Of a stretch of 64,000 nucleotides of DNA, positions 1 through 12,076 are shown piece by piece. The notes beneath the pieces were generated by a model, which ran no database searches, was not told the DNA's origin, and was given only the letters and a program-made list of their open reading frames with translations. A program made the translations under genes and the position numbers. Source of the DNA: Lithodes maja (taxonomy: Eukaryota > Arthropoda > Malacostraca > Decapoda > Lithodidae); assembly GCA_037953745.1 (NCBI GenBank), contig JBAKBP010007437.1, positions 1-64,000 of the forward strand, in the 5' to 3' direction. Position 1 is the first letter of the stretch. Each line of letters begins with the position of its first letter.

Positions 1-3000
1 TGACTAGTATATTATGTGTGGTGTATGTTATGATGTACTGTATATTATGTGTGGTGTGTGTTATGATGTACTGTATATTATGATGTAATGCCATTGTGTA
101 ATGATGTAATGTATATTAGGTGTGGGGTGTGTTATGATGTACTGTATATTATGGTGTGTGTACATTATTGAACTGTAGTATATAGGGGTGTGTGTTATGA
201 TGTACTGTATATTATGGTGTGGTGTGTGTTATGATGTACTGTATATTATGGTGTGGTGTGTGTTATGATGTACTGTTATTATGGTGTGGTGTGTGTTATG
301 ATGTACTGTATATTATAGTGTGATGTGTGTTATGATGTACTGAATATTATGGTGTGGTGTGTTTTATGATGTACTGTATATTATGGTGTGGTGTGTTATG
401 ATGTACTGAATATTATGGTGTGGTATGTGTTATGATGTAGTGTATATTATGGTGTGGTGTGTGTTATGATGTACTGTATATTATGGTGGTGTGTGTTATG
501 ATGTACTGTATATTATGGTGTGGTGTGTGTTAAGATGTACTGTATATTATGGTGTGGTGTGTGTTATGATGTACTGTATATTATGGTGTGGTGTGTGTTA
601 TGATGTACTGTATATTATGGTGTGGTGTGTGTTATGATGTACTGTATATTATGGTGTGGTGTGTGTTATGATGTACTGTGTATTATGTATGGTGTGTGTT
701 ATGATGTACTGTATATTATGGTGTGGTGTGTGTTATGATGTACTGTATATTATGGTGTGGTGTGTTTATGATGTACTGTATATTATGGTGTGGTGTGTGT
801 TATGATGTACTGTATATTATGGTGTGGTTTGTGTTATGATGTACTGTATATTATGGTGTGGTGTGTGTTATGATGTACTGTATATTATGGTGTGGTGTGT
901 GTTATGATGTACTGTATATTATGGTGTGGTGTGTGTTATGATGTACTGTATATTATGGTGTGGTGTGTGTTATGATGTATGTATTTATGGTATGGTGTGT
1001 GTTATGATGTACTGTATATGGTGTGGTGTGTGTTATGATGTACTGTATATTATGGTGTGGTGTGTGTTATGATGTACTGTATATTATGGTATGGTGTGTG
1101 TTATGATGTACTGTATATTTGGTGTGGTGTGTGTTATGATGTACTGAATATTATGGTGTGGTGTGTGTTATGATGTACTGTATATTATGGTGTGGTGTGT
1201 GTTATGATGTACTGTATATTATGGTGTGGTGTTTGTTATGATGTACTGAATATTATGGTGTGGTGTGTGTTATGATGTACTGAATATTATGGTGTGGTGT
1301 GTGTTATGATGTACTGTATATTATTGTGTGGTGTGTGTTATGATGTACTGTATATTTGGTGTGGTGTGTGTTATGATGTACTGTATATTATGGTGTGGTG
1401 TGTGTTATGATGTACTGTATATTATGGTGTGGTGTGTGTTATGATGTACTGTATATTATGGTGTGGTGTGTGTTATGATGTACTGTATATTATGGTGTGG
1501 TGGTGTTATGATGTACTGTATATTATGGTGTGGTGTGTGTTATGATGTACTGTATATTATGGTGTGGTGTGTGTTATGATGTACTGAATATTATGGTGTG
1601 GTGTGTGTTATGATGTACTGAATATTATGGTGTGGTGTGTGTTATGATGTACTGTATATTATGGTGTGGTGTGTGTTATGATGTACTGTATATTATGGTG
1701 TGGTGTGTGTTATGATGTACTGTATATTATGGTGTGGTGTGTGTTATGATGTACTGTATATTATGGTGTGGTGTGTGTTATTATGTACTGTATATTATGG
1801 TGTGGTGTGTGTTATGATGTACTGTATATTTTGGTGTGGTGTGTGTTATGATGTACTGTATATTATGGTGTGGTGCGTGTTATGATGTACTGTATATTAT
1901 GGTGTGGTGTGTGTTATGATGTACTCTATATTATGGTGTGGTGTGTGTTATGATGTACTGTATATTATGGTGTGGTGTGTGTTATTATGTACTGTATATT
2001 ATGGTATGGTGTGTGTTATGATGTACTGTATATTATGGTGTGGTGTGTGTTATGATGTACTCTATATTATGGTCTGGTGTGTGTTATGATGTACTGCATA
2101 TTATGGTGTGGTGTATGTTATGATGTACTGTATATTATGGTGTGGTGTGTGTTATGATGTACTGTATATTATGGTGTGGTGTGTGTTATGATGTACTGTA
2201 TATTATGGTATGGTTTGTTGTTGTTGTTGTTGTTTTTCCCCAAGCTGCCTGGCCGAACAGCCCCAAGGCCCCGAGCAAGGCCAAGGCCACAACCGAGCGC
2301 CCCCACAAAACCCTCCCCGCCGACCACAATAAAGCCTGGGTGACCGAAGCCACTCCACGGCGGGGAGCTGAGGAGGGTGCGGAAACGCCCGGGAAACCAA
2401 AGCCCCACCCAGGGCCCTGTGCCCCTCAGCAATTATGAAGAGAAAGTTGAGGGGCAAAGGAAAGATGTGACGCTTTGGCTTCCAATCTTGGTAGATTAGG
2501 AGGTCAATCCACGCAAGAGACGCCGTCACTTGAGATCCAGAAAATATACAAGCAAAAGGAACAGTCAGAGTAAGCTATGGGTATGGCAGAGATCGCTCAG
2601 TTCTCACTCTGATAGACCAGCCCATCACCACATGACTAGAACCCAATCCTCTCAGCATCAGCTAGGAAAGGCCCTAGAAAGCCGCCTTTGGCGGGGGGAT
2701 AGCTCCCCTATTTCAACCCTTTTCGGGGTTGGGCACCCGCCCTGGTATGGTTTGTGTTATGATGTACTGTATATCATGGTGTGGTGTGTGTTATGATGTA
2801 CTGAATATTATGGTGTGGTGTGTGTTATGATGTACTGTATATTATGGTGTGGTGTGTGTTATGATGTACTGTATATTATGGTGTGGTGTGTGTTATGATG
2901 TACTGAATATTATGGTGTGGTGTGTGTTATGATGTACTGTATATTATGGTGTGGTGTGTGTTATGATGTACTGTATATTATGGTGTGGTGTGTGTTATGA

Positions 3001-3597
3001 TGTACTGTATATTATGGTGTGGTGTGTGTTATAATGTACTGTATATTATGGTGTGGTGTGTTATGATGTACTCTATATTATGGTGTGGTATGTGTTATGA
3101 TGTACTGAATATTATGGTGTGGTGTGTGTTATGATGTACTGTATATTATGGTGTGGTGTGTGTTATGATTTACTGAATATTATGGTGTGGTGTGTGTTAT
3201 GATGTACTGTATATTATGGTGTGGTGTGTGTTATGATGTACTGTATATTATGGTGTGGTGTGTGTTATGATGTACTGTATATTATGGTGTGGTGTGTGTT
3301 ATGATGTACTGTATATTATGGTGTGGTGTGTGTTATGATGTACTGAATATTATGGTGTGGTGTGTGTTATGATGTACTGTATATTATGGTGTGGTGTGTG
3401 TTATGATGTACTGTATATTATGGTGTGGTGTGTGTTATGATGTACTGTATATTATGGTGTGGGGTGTGTTATGATGTACTGTATATTATGGTGTGGTGTG
3501 TGTTATGATATACTGTATATTATGGTGTGGTGTGTGTTATGATATACTGAATATTATGGTGTGGTATGTGTTATGATGTACTGAATATTATGGTGTG
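1..3597. repeat. 34-bp minisatellite array
   Basis: Tandem array of a 34-bp unit made of a GTGTGGTGTGTG part followed by TTATGATGTACTG and TATATTATG, roughly 90 copies. Common variants are GAATATT for GTATATT and small indels (TGG for TATGG). Since 34 is not a multiple of three, short open frames recur with a 34-residue period; they are artefacts. The array runs off the left edge of the window and is interrupted once, by the insertion at 2218-2742. Confidence 0.95.
2218..2742 (-). mobile_element. SINE-like retroposon with (AAC)n tail, copy 1
   Basis: Non-satellite insertion of 525 bp inside the 34-bp array. Read on the minus strand it begins GGCGGGTGCCCAACC and ends in a run of AAC triplets (TTGTTG on the plus strand). 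It is bounded by a perfect 12-bp direct duplication, TGGTATGGTTTG, at 2206-2217 and 2743-2754, so it is a complete retroposed unit. The same sequence lies at 16345-16865 on the other strand. About 100 codons are open in both copies, but the copies differ at many amino acids, so I do not call a gene. I see no convincing tRNA or 5S head; the source LINE is unknown. Confidence 0.85.
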
Positions 3598-3778
3598 GTG
3601 TGTGTTATGGTGTGGAAGATGGTGTGTGTTATGGTGTGAAAGATGGTGTGTGTTATGGTGTGAAAGATGGTGTGTATTATGGTGTGAAAGATGGTGTGTG
3701 TTATGGTGTGAAAAATGGTGACTGTGTTATGGTGTGAAAGATGTTGTGTGATAAGGTGTGCAAGATAATGTGTGTAAG
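3597..3778. repeat. 24-bp minisatellite derived from the 34-bp array
   Basis: About seven units of GTGTGTGTTATGGTGTGAAAGATG. The GTGTGTGTTATG half is shared with the neighbouring 34-bp unit while the TGATGTACTG half is lost, so this looks like an edge derivative of the larger array. Confidence 0.85.
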
Positions 3779-3789
3779 GCCCGAATCTA

Positions 3790-5165
3790 ACATTAGTATT
3801 GAAAAGGAAGAATTTAAGGGCATTTTTAAGTTTAGTTCTATCAAAATATACTGAACTAGTGGGAGTAGAGCTAAGTAATGCATCATTACAATATGAATAT
3901 ACGTTTATGAAATAATTACCATTTCTAACGAATATGTCAGTGCAAATCTATAATAAAGCAAAGTTCTGAATATACTAAATCTAAAGGCAAATTGGTATAC
4001 AAAGTTGAAAGTCGAAGCTATGTACCGAGGTAACTTTCGGCATGGTATTTATTTTATTAATAACTTCTAAGGAATTGTCTACACTCCAATAATAGTTAAT
4101 GCCAGTTCTTCTCTTGATGGTATCACGATATCTTTTATGAGTACTTTTAATGTATTTTACGCAATTTACGACTTGTTCTGACAGAGTTTTAGTGGTAGCA
4201 AATTTTGCTCCGGCATTAAAGCGATATTTATAAAGTCTTTTATGAAATTTAGGTAACATGTATAATTTTGCAATGCACTCACATCAGAGAGTTTAATATC
4301 ACATGTTACATTTTTCTTGGTATGTTCATCGATTAAGTAATCAATATTCAAATTATTTTGAATTTCATAAACAGAGTGACCTCAAATATTTGTATGTAAT
4401 ATATTACCTCTAATGTTTATTTCTTGTTTCATGTTTTCAAGATAAAATTTCTTACATGCGAAGCTATAATTATTGCTGGCTTTATCTACTGTAGTGATTA
4501 TAGAATGTGTATGTAAATTTATTAAATCAGCTTTATATTAAGCTTATTATAGTTAGTCTACACAATCTGTAAGATTAAATTCATTTTTAAGCGAGAACAT
4601 GTTATTTCTAATTAATTTAATTAATAATTTAGACCATGCTTCAAGCTCTCTCGCATCGCAGCGCACAATTTTTAACAATTTCTCTTTTAATCTATTGACT
4701 GAAAAAACAATATATTTTAAACTTTTGTCCCATGTTACTTTATTATTCTGTATTCTATATTTAAACCCTTTGCGACATAGCTCCACTAATTTGTCGTTTG
4801 CAAAATGTTTAACTAGTTGTACATCACTTGTTAATATATGACATATCGGACTATACATTAACTTTATTAATGCATTACGTCTGTTAGCTGGCATATCCAT
4901 GACTCTCTCACATACGCATTTATTATTATTGAACATATCATTATCTGAAAGATTTCCTAAACTGTATTATAATTACAAATAATAGACCCAACAGGTCGTT
5001 CATATGAATACAGTATTAATGGTTTGACATCTTTACAACCATCTGGTAATATGGACTTAACTTTCTTTGAATTAATAAGACTATTAACATTAATTTTGTC
5101 TAAAATGTTAGAGGAATAATTTCAAGTGGATATAACTTTATCTTTAATAGGGTTATCTTTGTATT
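3790..5165 (-). pseudogene. Penelope-like element reverse transcriptase relic
   Basis: Degenerate retroelement protein on the minus strand, readable only by changing frame several times. From the N-terminal side: a YSYERPVGS segment near 5000; a region at 4936-4553 containing KCVCE and HILTSDVQLVKHF; TTVDKASNNY followed by CKKFYLENM near 4490-4430; then KLYMLPKFHKR at about 4275-4240, and SFDF near 4005 with STLYTNLP in the next frame, which is RT motif A. These match the pattern of Penelope-like RTs (DKxxNN, LPKxHK, then SFDxxxLYTNxP). At least two frameshifts and two in-frame stops are visible. The C-terminal RT motifs and any GIY-YIG endonuclease are missing, cut off at the satellite boundary. 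Clade assignment is by motif recognition only. Confidence 0.72.
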
Positions 5166-5302
5166 TCTTAGAATTACCTCTAATATTTCACTTAAACATT
5201 AGGCTACCATAGTACGGTGGGAATATGAACATGATTAGATTAATATCCAGTATTCGAAAATGGATAATAAGTCGTAGACGTGTGCATAAACCTTTAACCA
5301 TC

Positions 5303-5373
5303 ATGGTGGTGTAATGGTTAAGGTGTCTAAAAATCTGTGTGTGATAACCCAGGTTATAATCCTGGTGGATCAT
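5303..5373 (+). pseudogene. tRNA-like sequence (pseudo-tRNA or SINE head)
   Basis: Contains an A-box-like TGGTGTAATGGTTAAGG and a perfect T arm: stem CCAGG (5349-5353), 7-nt loop, stem CCTGG (5361-5365). The anticodon stem and acceptor do not pair well, so a functional tRNA is unlikely. It may be the promoter head of a tRNA-derived SINE whose body I cannot delimit. Confidence 0.45.
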
Positions 5374-6212
5374 ATATATGCTTTCATTAATTTAATTTGG
5401 AGGTGTTTGGTGTTGTGGTGACATTAATCAAATTAGAATATCCCATAAAAGCAAAGACTATTCGTAAATGTATGTGTGAAATAATTTGTTATTGCTTAGA
5501 ATATTTTCTATAAAAGGAGAAAACTTTTCTTCTGTAGGCCTTTCAATGATTCTTTAAATGTTTTAATTTCGAAATTTCGATATAATGAATATAAATTATT
5601 GACAATCGTGTTAATATGAGACCTGTTTTTCTTTGTATTAAATTGATTTAGTCTTCTATTACCGTGTCTACCAGGTCTTCTGTTTAAAACGGGGAAGTTA
5701 TAATGTGGGAAAATAAAATAATAAATCTGTATACAAAATGTTGCCAATACAAAATGATGGCGAATGAGATTTACTCTAAATAAAGTATAAATGGACTTAG
5801 TGACGTAAGATATCAGATTTAAGTTAAGTGAATGAATGAATTAATACAACACTCTCTATGGGCACTTCAATATGCACTTTCACACCCAGCAAATTATAAC
5901 AGAAACGAATAAGATCTGGGAGTGTTCACTGGTAATTACGTGTGGTGTATGGTATAAATCTTAGGTATAATATATATATAACATTTGTATGGAATATTAA
6001 CGAGATATATCCAGAGTGTTATATATAAAGCAAACTTTAATTAGAGTGTGTTTTGTTCTCTCAACACAAGGGAAAGGTTATGGAAAGGAGAGTCCGAAAT
6101 GGGTCTCTGAGATTACGTTAACTTGAACACTAGCATATCTTATATAACCTTTACAACAATTCCAAAACACAGTCACACAAAAACACTTAATTTGGGGTAA
6201 GGAGAAGTACAA
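5374..6212. other. Unassigned AT-rich stretch
   Basis: No supported gene. A 79-codon minus-strand open frame at 5508-5747 is rich in Asn, Lys and Arg and might be the upstream part of the Penelope-like relic, but I recognise no motif. Confidence 0.5.
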
Positions 6213-7288
6213 AGGAGTACAAAGGAAATCAAGCAACAACAGATCTAGTGACCCTTCTAGGTTGCTTGTCCTCCAAAACACTGAGGATCAAGTGTCCAAA
6301 CAGTGGTTTAGAGTGGGTAAGGGAACATTGGAAAGGGAATTACTGCCCTGGAACTAATGTCTGTGGCAGGATTAGGAAGTTAGTAGGGGACAGATGGGTT
6401 AGTAACTGAGGGGGGGATAAAATAAAGTTATTCATTTACAAACGCAGTCAGTCGCGGGTTTGAAGCGAGATATTTGTCTAGGCGGAGTTTAAATGAATCA
6501 ACGGTGATGCAGTCTATAACGTTTCGGGGAAGCCTATTCCACAAGTTGATAACTCGATTGAAGAAGAAATTCTTAGATTCGTGCGAGTTAAAAGATTTAC
6601 CAATAATTTTGCAACCGTTTCCCCGTGTGTAATTAGATTGGTCGATAGTGAAGTACTTACTACAGTTCATATTGTCGATGCCTTTGATGATTTTGAACAC
6701 TTGAATTAAGTCACCTCTTAATCTGCGCTGGGTTAAAGGAAATAGATTTAATTCTCTAAGACGCTCTTCGTATGGTTTGTTCTTTAGGCTAGGTATCATT
6801 TTGGTAACTCTACGTTGAACTCGTTCTAGCTTGTTTATATCTTTTTGGTAATAAGGGCACCAGGATTGAACGCAGTATTCCAGAAGAGGGCGGACTAAGG
6901 AATTGTAAAGGGTTAGGATAACTTCTTTGGATTTATGCTCAAATGACCTGCCTATAAAGCCAATTATTTTGTTTGCCTTCTTAACAACTTCTGAACATTG
7001 TTGACTCGGTTTTAGGTTACTCGATATTGTTACTCCCAGATCGGTTTCTCTGTTTACATTCTTAAGCTGAGTGCCATTCATCGAATAGTTTGCTTTCTCA
7101 TTTAGGTATCCGATATGTAGTACTTTACATTTATCCGCATTGAAACTCATTTGCCAAATTTGGGCCCAACATGACAATTTATCTAGATTGTGTTGCATAT
7201 CGTCAACTTGTTCTTTTGAGAGTACGCTATTTGCAATTTTTGTATCGTCAGCAAATTTTGAGATTGTACAGGTGAGGCCCTCATCTAG
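6213..7288 (-). mobile_element. CR1-like LINE, copy A, 5'-truncated
   Basis: Minus-strand 3' half of a CR1-like non-LTR retrotransposon. The open frame 6428-7288 starts inside the RT at DEGLTCTISKFADDTK (the FADD form of the catalytic motif) and continues through LLEYCVQSWCPYYQ and the C-terminal LWNRLPRNVIDC to the family end LTAFVNE. The 3' UTR of about 210 bp (6213-6427) is shared with all other copies and ends in GTACAAAGGA decamers (as read on the plus strand). Everything upstream of the fingers/palm is missing. The in-frame extension at 7289-7372 is flanking DNA, not part of the element. Confidence 0.9.
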
Positions 7289-7990
7289 GATCCGTGAGAA
7301 ATCTGGTCGACGTAGGACTCGTAGGTTTCTGCGTCTGTGGACACCAGAGGGAAACGCCGTTCTCACACACAACTAGGATGGTTCTTCTAGCTCTCCTACA
7401 CACTACTTTTGGTCACTGCACCCGGGATACTTGGCTAACCCCAACGGAAGTATTCTCCGAATTGATATACACGATTAGTTCGCTCGAAAGCTACCCGAGA
7501 GGGTTCCTCAATTTTGCCTTACAATAAATTATTTCAGGTAGGTAATATTTAGTTTTTATATTGGAACATGGAAATTGCGTTTCGGAATATCATCGGCATG
7601 TGAATTCTGGTTTCTGAATTATTGTGTGGTTAATAATGGCCTTAAAAATATAATACACATAGGGATACATAGGTAATGCTATTCTTTACTTATTAATATT
7701 AAGCTTATATTTTAGACAGCTTGTATGCGTGAATGATAATTATTTTACAGTTCTTCTGACTTTTATCTATTTGTGATAGTTCATAGAGTGCTTTTGTTAC
7801 CAGTGGTTCATCTTCTTCTGTTGTTGTTGGCTGTCTTGGTCGCTGTACAGGTGGTTATTTTGGTCGAAACAATTACGAGGAAACTGTGGAGGTCGATGGG
7901 GTATTTGCATAAAGTATTTCTCATCGTAATTTATGTCAGGTTCTAGTAGGAGATGTTCACCTATGTAGGGGTGCGCTAACCCCGTAATTT
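7289..7990. other. Unassigned sequence next to CR1 copy A
   Basis: Moderate-GC stretch (7289-7540) followed by AT-rich DNA. No gene, RNA or repeat recognised. This is the sequence into which the truncated CR1 was inserted or joined. Confidence 0.4.
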
Positions 7991-7991
7991 C

Positions 7992-7994
<3 letters not shown>

Positions 7995-8054
<60 letters not shown>
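7995..8054. repeat. (AT)n microsatellite
   Basis: About 60 bp of pure AT dinucleotide; a second shorter tract is at 8190-8217. Confidence 0.97.
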
Positions 8055-8059
<5 letters not shown>

Positions 8060-8189
8060 TGTAAAACTTGCTAACTAAACAAGCCAAAACTTGGACAAAG
8101 ACAATATAGAGTCAAAATAAATTATAAACATTGATATGTGGAAACAACACTTACTCAAATAAAATATATGAAAGAAAAGAACACAATCC

Positions 8190-8221
<32 letters not shown>

Positions 8222-8439
8222 TTAAATACAAAATGCGTCACGGTATCTAGTAAGGGTTATCATGGAATTGAGTATTACAAATCCGTTCACAAATACCTAG
8301 GCTAAATAATAACACTCACATCCTTATATCCCTTCATCCCACTTGATGCTGCAGGGTTTCAACTCATCAATCAGGCCATACACACTGGTGCTGTGAATGA
8401 AGTACCGGTACGTGGAATTCCTCTATGTAAAACGTCACG

Positions 8440-8534
8440 TTTACAGTTGCCCACGTAGCTTCTGTTCCTCGTTGTGATATGATGCATGAAATTAAGATGT
8501 GTATGAATGAATTACGAGTGTGGTTTCTTTAAAT
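8440..8534. repeat. Dispersed repeat also present near 41.2 kb
   Basis: The segment around CGTTGTGATATGATGC and GAATGAATTACGAGTGTGG recurs in reverse complement at about 41200-41290. It directly abuts the 22-bp satellite. Family unknown. Confidence 0.5.
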
Positions 8535-9310
8535 TATCAGTTGAGTAATCAGATGAGTAAACCACTGCATACAACACATATGTGGGCAACTTTTAATTAT
8601 CAGTTGAGTAATCAGATGAGTAAACCACTGCATACAACACAGTAATCAGATGAGTAAACCACTGCATACAACACAGTAAACCACTGCATACAACACAGTA
8701 AACCACTGCATACAACACAGTAAACCACTGCATACAACACAGTAAACCACCGCATACAACACAGTAAACCACTGCATACAACACAGTAAACCACTGCATA
8801 CAACACATATGTGGGCAACTTTTAATTATCAGTTGAGTAATCAGATGAGTAAACCACTGCATACAACACAGTAATCAGATGAGTAAACCACTGCATACAA
8901 CACAGTAAACCACTGCATACAACACAGTAAACCACTGCATACAACACAGTAAACCACTGCATACAACACAGTAAACCACTGCATACAACACAGTAAACCA
9001 CTGCATACAACACAGTAAACCACTGCATACAACACATATGTGGGCAACTTTTAATTATCAGTTGAGTAATCAGATGAGTAAACCACTGCATACAACACAG
9101 TAAACCACTGCATACAACACAGTAAACCACTGCATACAACACAGTAAACCACTGCATACAACACAGTAAACCACTGCATACAACACAGTAAACCACTGCA
9201 TACAACACAGTAAACCACTGCATACAACACAGTAAACCACTGCATACAACACAGTAAACCACTGCATACAACACAGTAAACCACTACATACAACACATAT
9301 GTGGGCAACT
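8535..9310. repeat. 22-bp satellite with 229-bp higher-order structure
   Basis: Basic unit AGTAAACCACTGCATACAACAC (written here as AGTAAACCACTG plus CATACAACAC). Runs of the 22-mer are punctuated by a block containing CATATGTGGGCAACTTTTAA and TTATCAGTTGAGTAATCAG. That block recurs at about 8580, 8809 and 9038, giving a 229-bp higher-order period, and a related partial block closes the array near 9297. Copies are nearly identical, which implies recent amplification. Open frames across it are artefacts of the repeat. Confidence 0.93.
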
Positions 9311-9410
9311 TTTGCGTAACTGAACAACATAATGTCATATCAAACAGGTCGATAATATGATATGTGTTAGATCATGACTGTACAAACATATAAACCCTCT
9401 TTTAAGGTAA

Positions 9411-9786
9411 GGGGAGATGGGTCGTTTTTATGGTACCCTTTCTCGCTCGCGTTTCGCCCCATTGTTTTGTTTTTAGATTTTAAGACGTTCGGCCCATTAG
9501 TTTGGCGATCTTAAGACTTTTTGCCCCATTTCTTTGTCAATAATTATACCGTTCGTGACATTTAGGTGTCGATTTCATCCTGGCAAGCGATAGCGAGCCT
9601 GTAATTTTAAAAGTACCCGGTAGTCAGCCTTCAGCCGGGACATTTTTCTACAAAAAACAAGTTAAAATATTTATCTTGAAGGAGGGTCTAAGGGGTGTGT
9701 TTTACAGTTTGAAGGAAGTCTATGGAGGAAATGAAAACATAATAACAATATAAAACAATAAACAAATATATACGTCTGTCTTCCCT
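9411..9786 (+). mobile_element. TTAA-type MITE family C, copy 1
   Basis: Starts GGGGAGATGGGTCG and ends CTTCCC-TTAA. It shares with the other family C copies the blocks CGCCCCATT, GGTGTCGATTT, TGGCAAGCGATAGCGAGCC and a GGCC/GGCC hairpin region. Non-coding; presumably mobilised by a piggyBac-like transposase encoded elsewhere. Confidence 0.7.
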
Positions 9787-9843
9787 TAATATATTTTGTA
9801 ATTTCACAAACTAGAAGCTACATTACATATAAATACCAAGGGG

Positions 9844-10138
9844 AATAACTGTGTATATTATGTACCCTATATATGTACGTATAGCTCAAATATATACATA
9901 CAGTAGCTCGTCTTGCAATAACTGTGTATATTATGTACCCTATATATGTACGTATAGCTCAAATATATACATACAGTAGCTCGTCTTGCAATAACTGTGT
10001 ATATTATGTACCCTATATATGTACGTATAGCTCAAATATATACATACAGTAGCTCGTCTTGCAATAACTGTGTATATTATGTACCCTATATATGTACGTA
10101 TAGCGCAAATATATACATACAGTAGCTCGTCTTGCAAT
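9844..10138. repeat. 73-bp tandem repeat, four copies
   Basis: Four nearly identical 73-bp units, each beginning AATAACTGTGTATATTATG and ending AGTAGCTCGTCTTGC. One unit has GCGCAAAT where the others have GCTCAAAT. Confidence 0.95.
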
Positions 10139-10183
10139 AAAGCAAATCTAAAACAATACGCGAACGACAGAATTTGAGCTTAA

Positions 10184-10438
10184 GGGGAGATTTCCACTTG
10201 AGGGTTTTTTCTGGAACCCTTTTTCTCTCATGTTTAGACCCGTTGCTTTTGAGATTTTAAGAAGTTCGCCCCATTAGTTTGACGATTTTAAGAACTTTCG
10301 CCATATTTATGTCAATTTTAAGACCTTTCGTGTAATTTGAGAGGAACCGAAAAATATACAACTTTATCCTGAAAGGGAGTCTAGGGGGTGTAGTTTTAAG
10401 TTTGATGGAGTTCTAAGGAACACACTAAAAACCTCCCC
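10184..10438 (+). mobile_element. TTAA-type MITE family C, copy 2 (complete)
   Basis: A 255-bp copy flanked by TTAA at 10180-10183 and 10439-10442. Terminal inverted repeat GGGGAG at the left and CTCCCC at the right. Internally it carries the family blocks and the 3' TTTATCCTGAAAGGG-like region. A partial copy of the same 3' region lies at 10597-10692. Confidence 0.82.
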
Positions 10439-10692
10439 TTAAATCCTCTCGCTTTCACACTTTCTCTCGCTCTTGCTTTCTCACCAATTTACTGTAGCGT
10501 TCCTTTACACTGGAGAACAATTAAATAACTGGACCATAATGTATACGACTTTTATTTTCTCTTGGTGTTTCAACAACTTGAACTCTTTTTTTATTTTTTC
10601 GAGAAAAAACAAATGTACACATTTATCTCGAAGGGTGGTCAGGGGGATGTTGTTTTCTTAAACGTGATAGAGGTAAAAGGAACAAACTAAAG

Positions 10693-11169
10693 TATATTAA
10701 TACAATATAATATAATACAGTATATACATAAATAACTGGAGCATGACGAACGGTATACACACTGTATTTTCTCTCAGTGTTTCACGCTTATAAACACGAT
10801 TAATTTTATTAACTGAAAATAAACAGACGGGAGGAATGGATACTGGAACATATTTATCTTGCCAGCAACATAACATCCTTTTTTCTTGCTAACACTAACC
10901 GATTTTATAGAGATTAGAAAGGACCTCTAGCGATCAAAGAAGTCAACTATATTCCATTATTCCCTTCGACTTCCGTAGACGGTAAACTGACTTGTTCCTA
11001 ACTTGTTTGCTCAGTTATTATAAAGGTTAAATTAAGTGGTGAATTATATCAATGTTATATTTACCAGGTGAATGGGACTCGTCAGCCTTGGTTGGCAACC
11101 CATCTAGGGGAAACAACCTTATAAAAATCGGCTTGGATAGGTCACGTCAGCCTTGGTCGGCAAACTGTT
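10693..11169. other. Unassigned AT-rich stretch
   Basis: No gene seen. The segment GTCAGCCTTGGTTGGCAACC near 11085 is imperfectly repeated near 11145. Confidence 0.4.
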
Positions 11170-11179
11170 AGTTAGTTAA

Positions 11180-11650
11180 AATAGGACTTCGGAGCCTATC
11201 AACCCTATTGGATTATTAAGCCAGCTCACTGTAAGTCAAGAATAGCATCAGGACTGGAGCCTCTCTGCGAATACTCCAGTCCCTTCGGCAAACTGTTAGT
11301 TAGTTAAAATAAGACTTTAGAGGCTATCAACCCCAGAGGATTATTAAGCCCACCTGAAAGTCAGGAAAAACGGAACTATAGTTGCCGAGACACCCAAGTT
11401 TATACCCCCAGTTATACTGGAAATTTAAACCCAAAGGTTGTCCTGCTCGGGAACCCCATACGTCTTCCTTAATCGCGACCAGAACTGAAGCCCCCTTTCG
11501 AGAACTCCAGTCCCTTGCTCGACAAACTGGTATTTTTGTTAAAATAGGACTTCAGAGGCTATCAACCCTATTGGATTATTAAGCCAACACACTGGAAGTC
11601 AAGAATAACGTCAGGACTGGAGCCTCTCTGCGAAAACTCAAGTCCCTTGT
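11180..11650 (+). repeat. Cluster of three copies of a ~110-bp repeat (family D)
   Basis: Units at about 11180-11288, 11305-11520 (interrupted by about 100 bp) and 11536-11650. Diagnostic words are ATAGGACTTCAGAGGCTATC, AACCCTATTGGATTATTAAG and CAGGACTGGAGCC. Single copies recur at 28082-28190, 39662-39772 (minus) and 40624-40736. No coding capacity. Confidence 0.8.
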
Positions 11651-11874
11651 GACAAACTGTTTAGGGGAGTAAACCTTATACAAATCTGTGTTGCTGACCT
11701 AAGGGTGAAGCAGGTTAGTGAATGAACTAACCACACACCACTATAGAAAAATACTGTAGTGCTAAATAGATATATAGAAGACCTCAGAGTTGTACGGACC
11801 CTAAATTGAGTGGTCAATCCAGTAAGTCCTTAAGTAAACAGGCATGGGTTGTTCTCATAGGGGACAGGTCCGCT

Positions 11875-11940
11875 TGGGGGCGTTTTGTGTATGGCCACCC
11901 TTATAAATGGGGGTAAGGCGTCCGGCAATAGATAGATACA
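11875..11940 (+). mobile_element. 3' terminal fragment of the RTE-like LINE
   Basis: Short match to the last bases of the LINE at 54938-58153: GGGGGCG, then GGCCACCC and GGCAATAGATAGATA. Severe 5' truncation leaves only the 3' end and its GATA tail. Followed by unassigned sequence to about 12070. Confidence 0.6.
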
Positions 11941-12076
11941 TTAATTATACTGTATATGTTGTGTTGCTGAGCACAACGAATATGTGCGTAGGGTTAATAC
12001 ATATGTATTGTTCATATGAGGGAAAGGATATTACTGTCTGAAACTCGAGACATAATCTATCTTATTGTTGTATTCG

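Noticed and set aside
1700..2800. Runs of 61- to 98-codon open frames in the satellite
   Set aside because: They repeat with a 34-residue period set by the 34-bp unit, so they are composition artefacts.
5303..5373. Functional tRNA gene
   Set aside because: The T arm is perfect, but the anticodon and acceptor stems do not pair.
7289..7540. Possible host exon next to CR1 copy A
   Set aside because: Only a short moderate-GC stretch with no conserved protein motif and no convincing splice pair.
7995..8054. Long (AT)n tracts as replication origins or promoters
   Set aside because: Many such tracts are scattered in the window, and nothing ties any of them to a function.
8535..9310. Short regular direct repeats resembling a CRISPR array
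   Set aside because: There are no unique spacers; the units are head-to-tail 22-mers in animal-type repetitive DNA with no cas genes.
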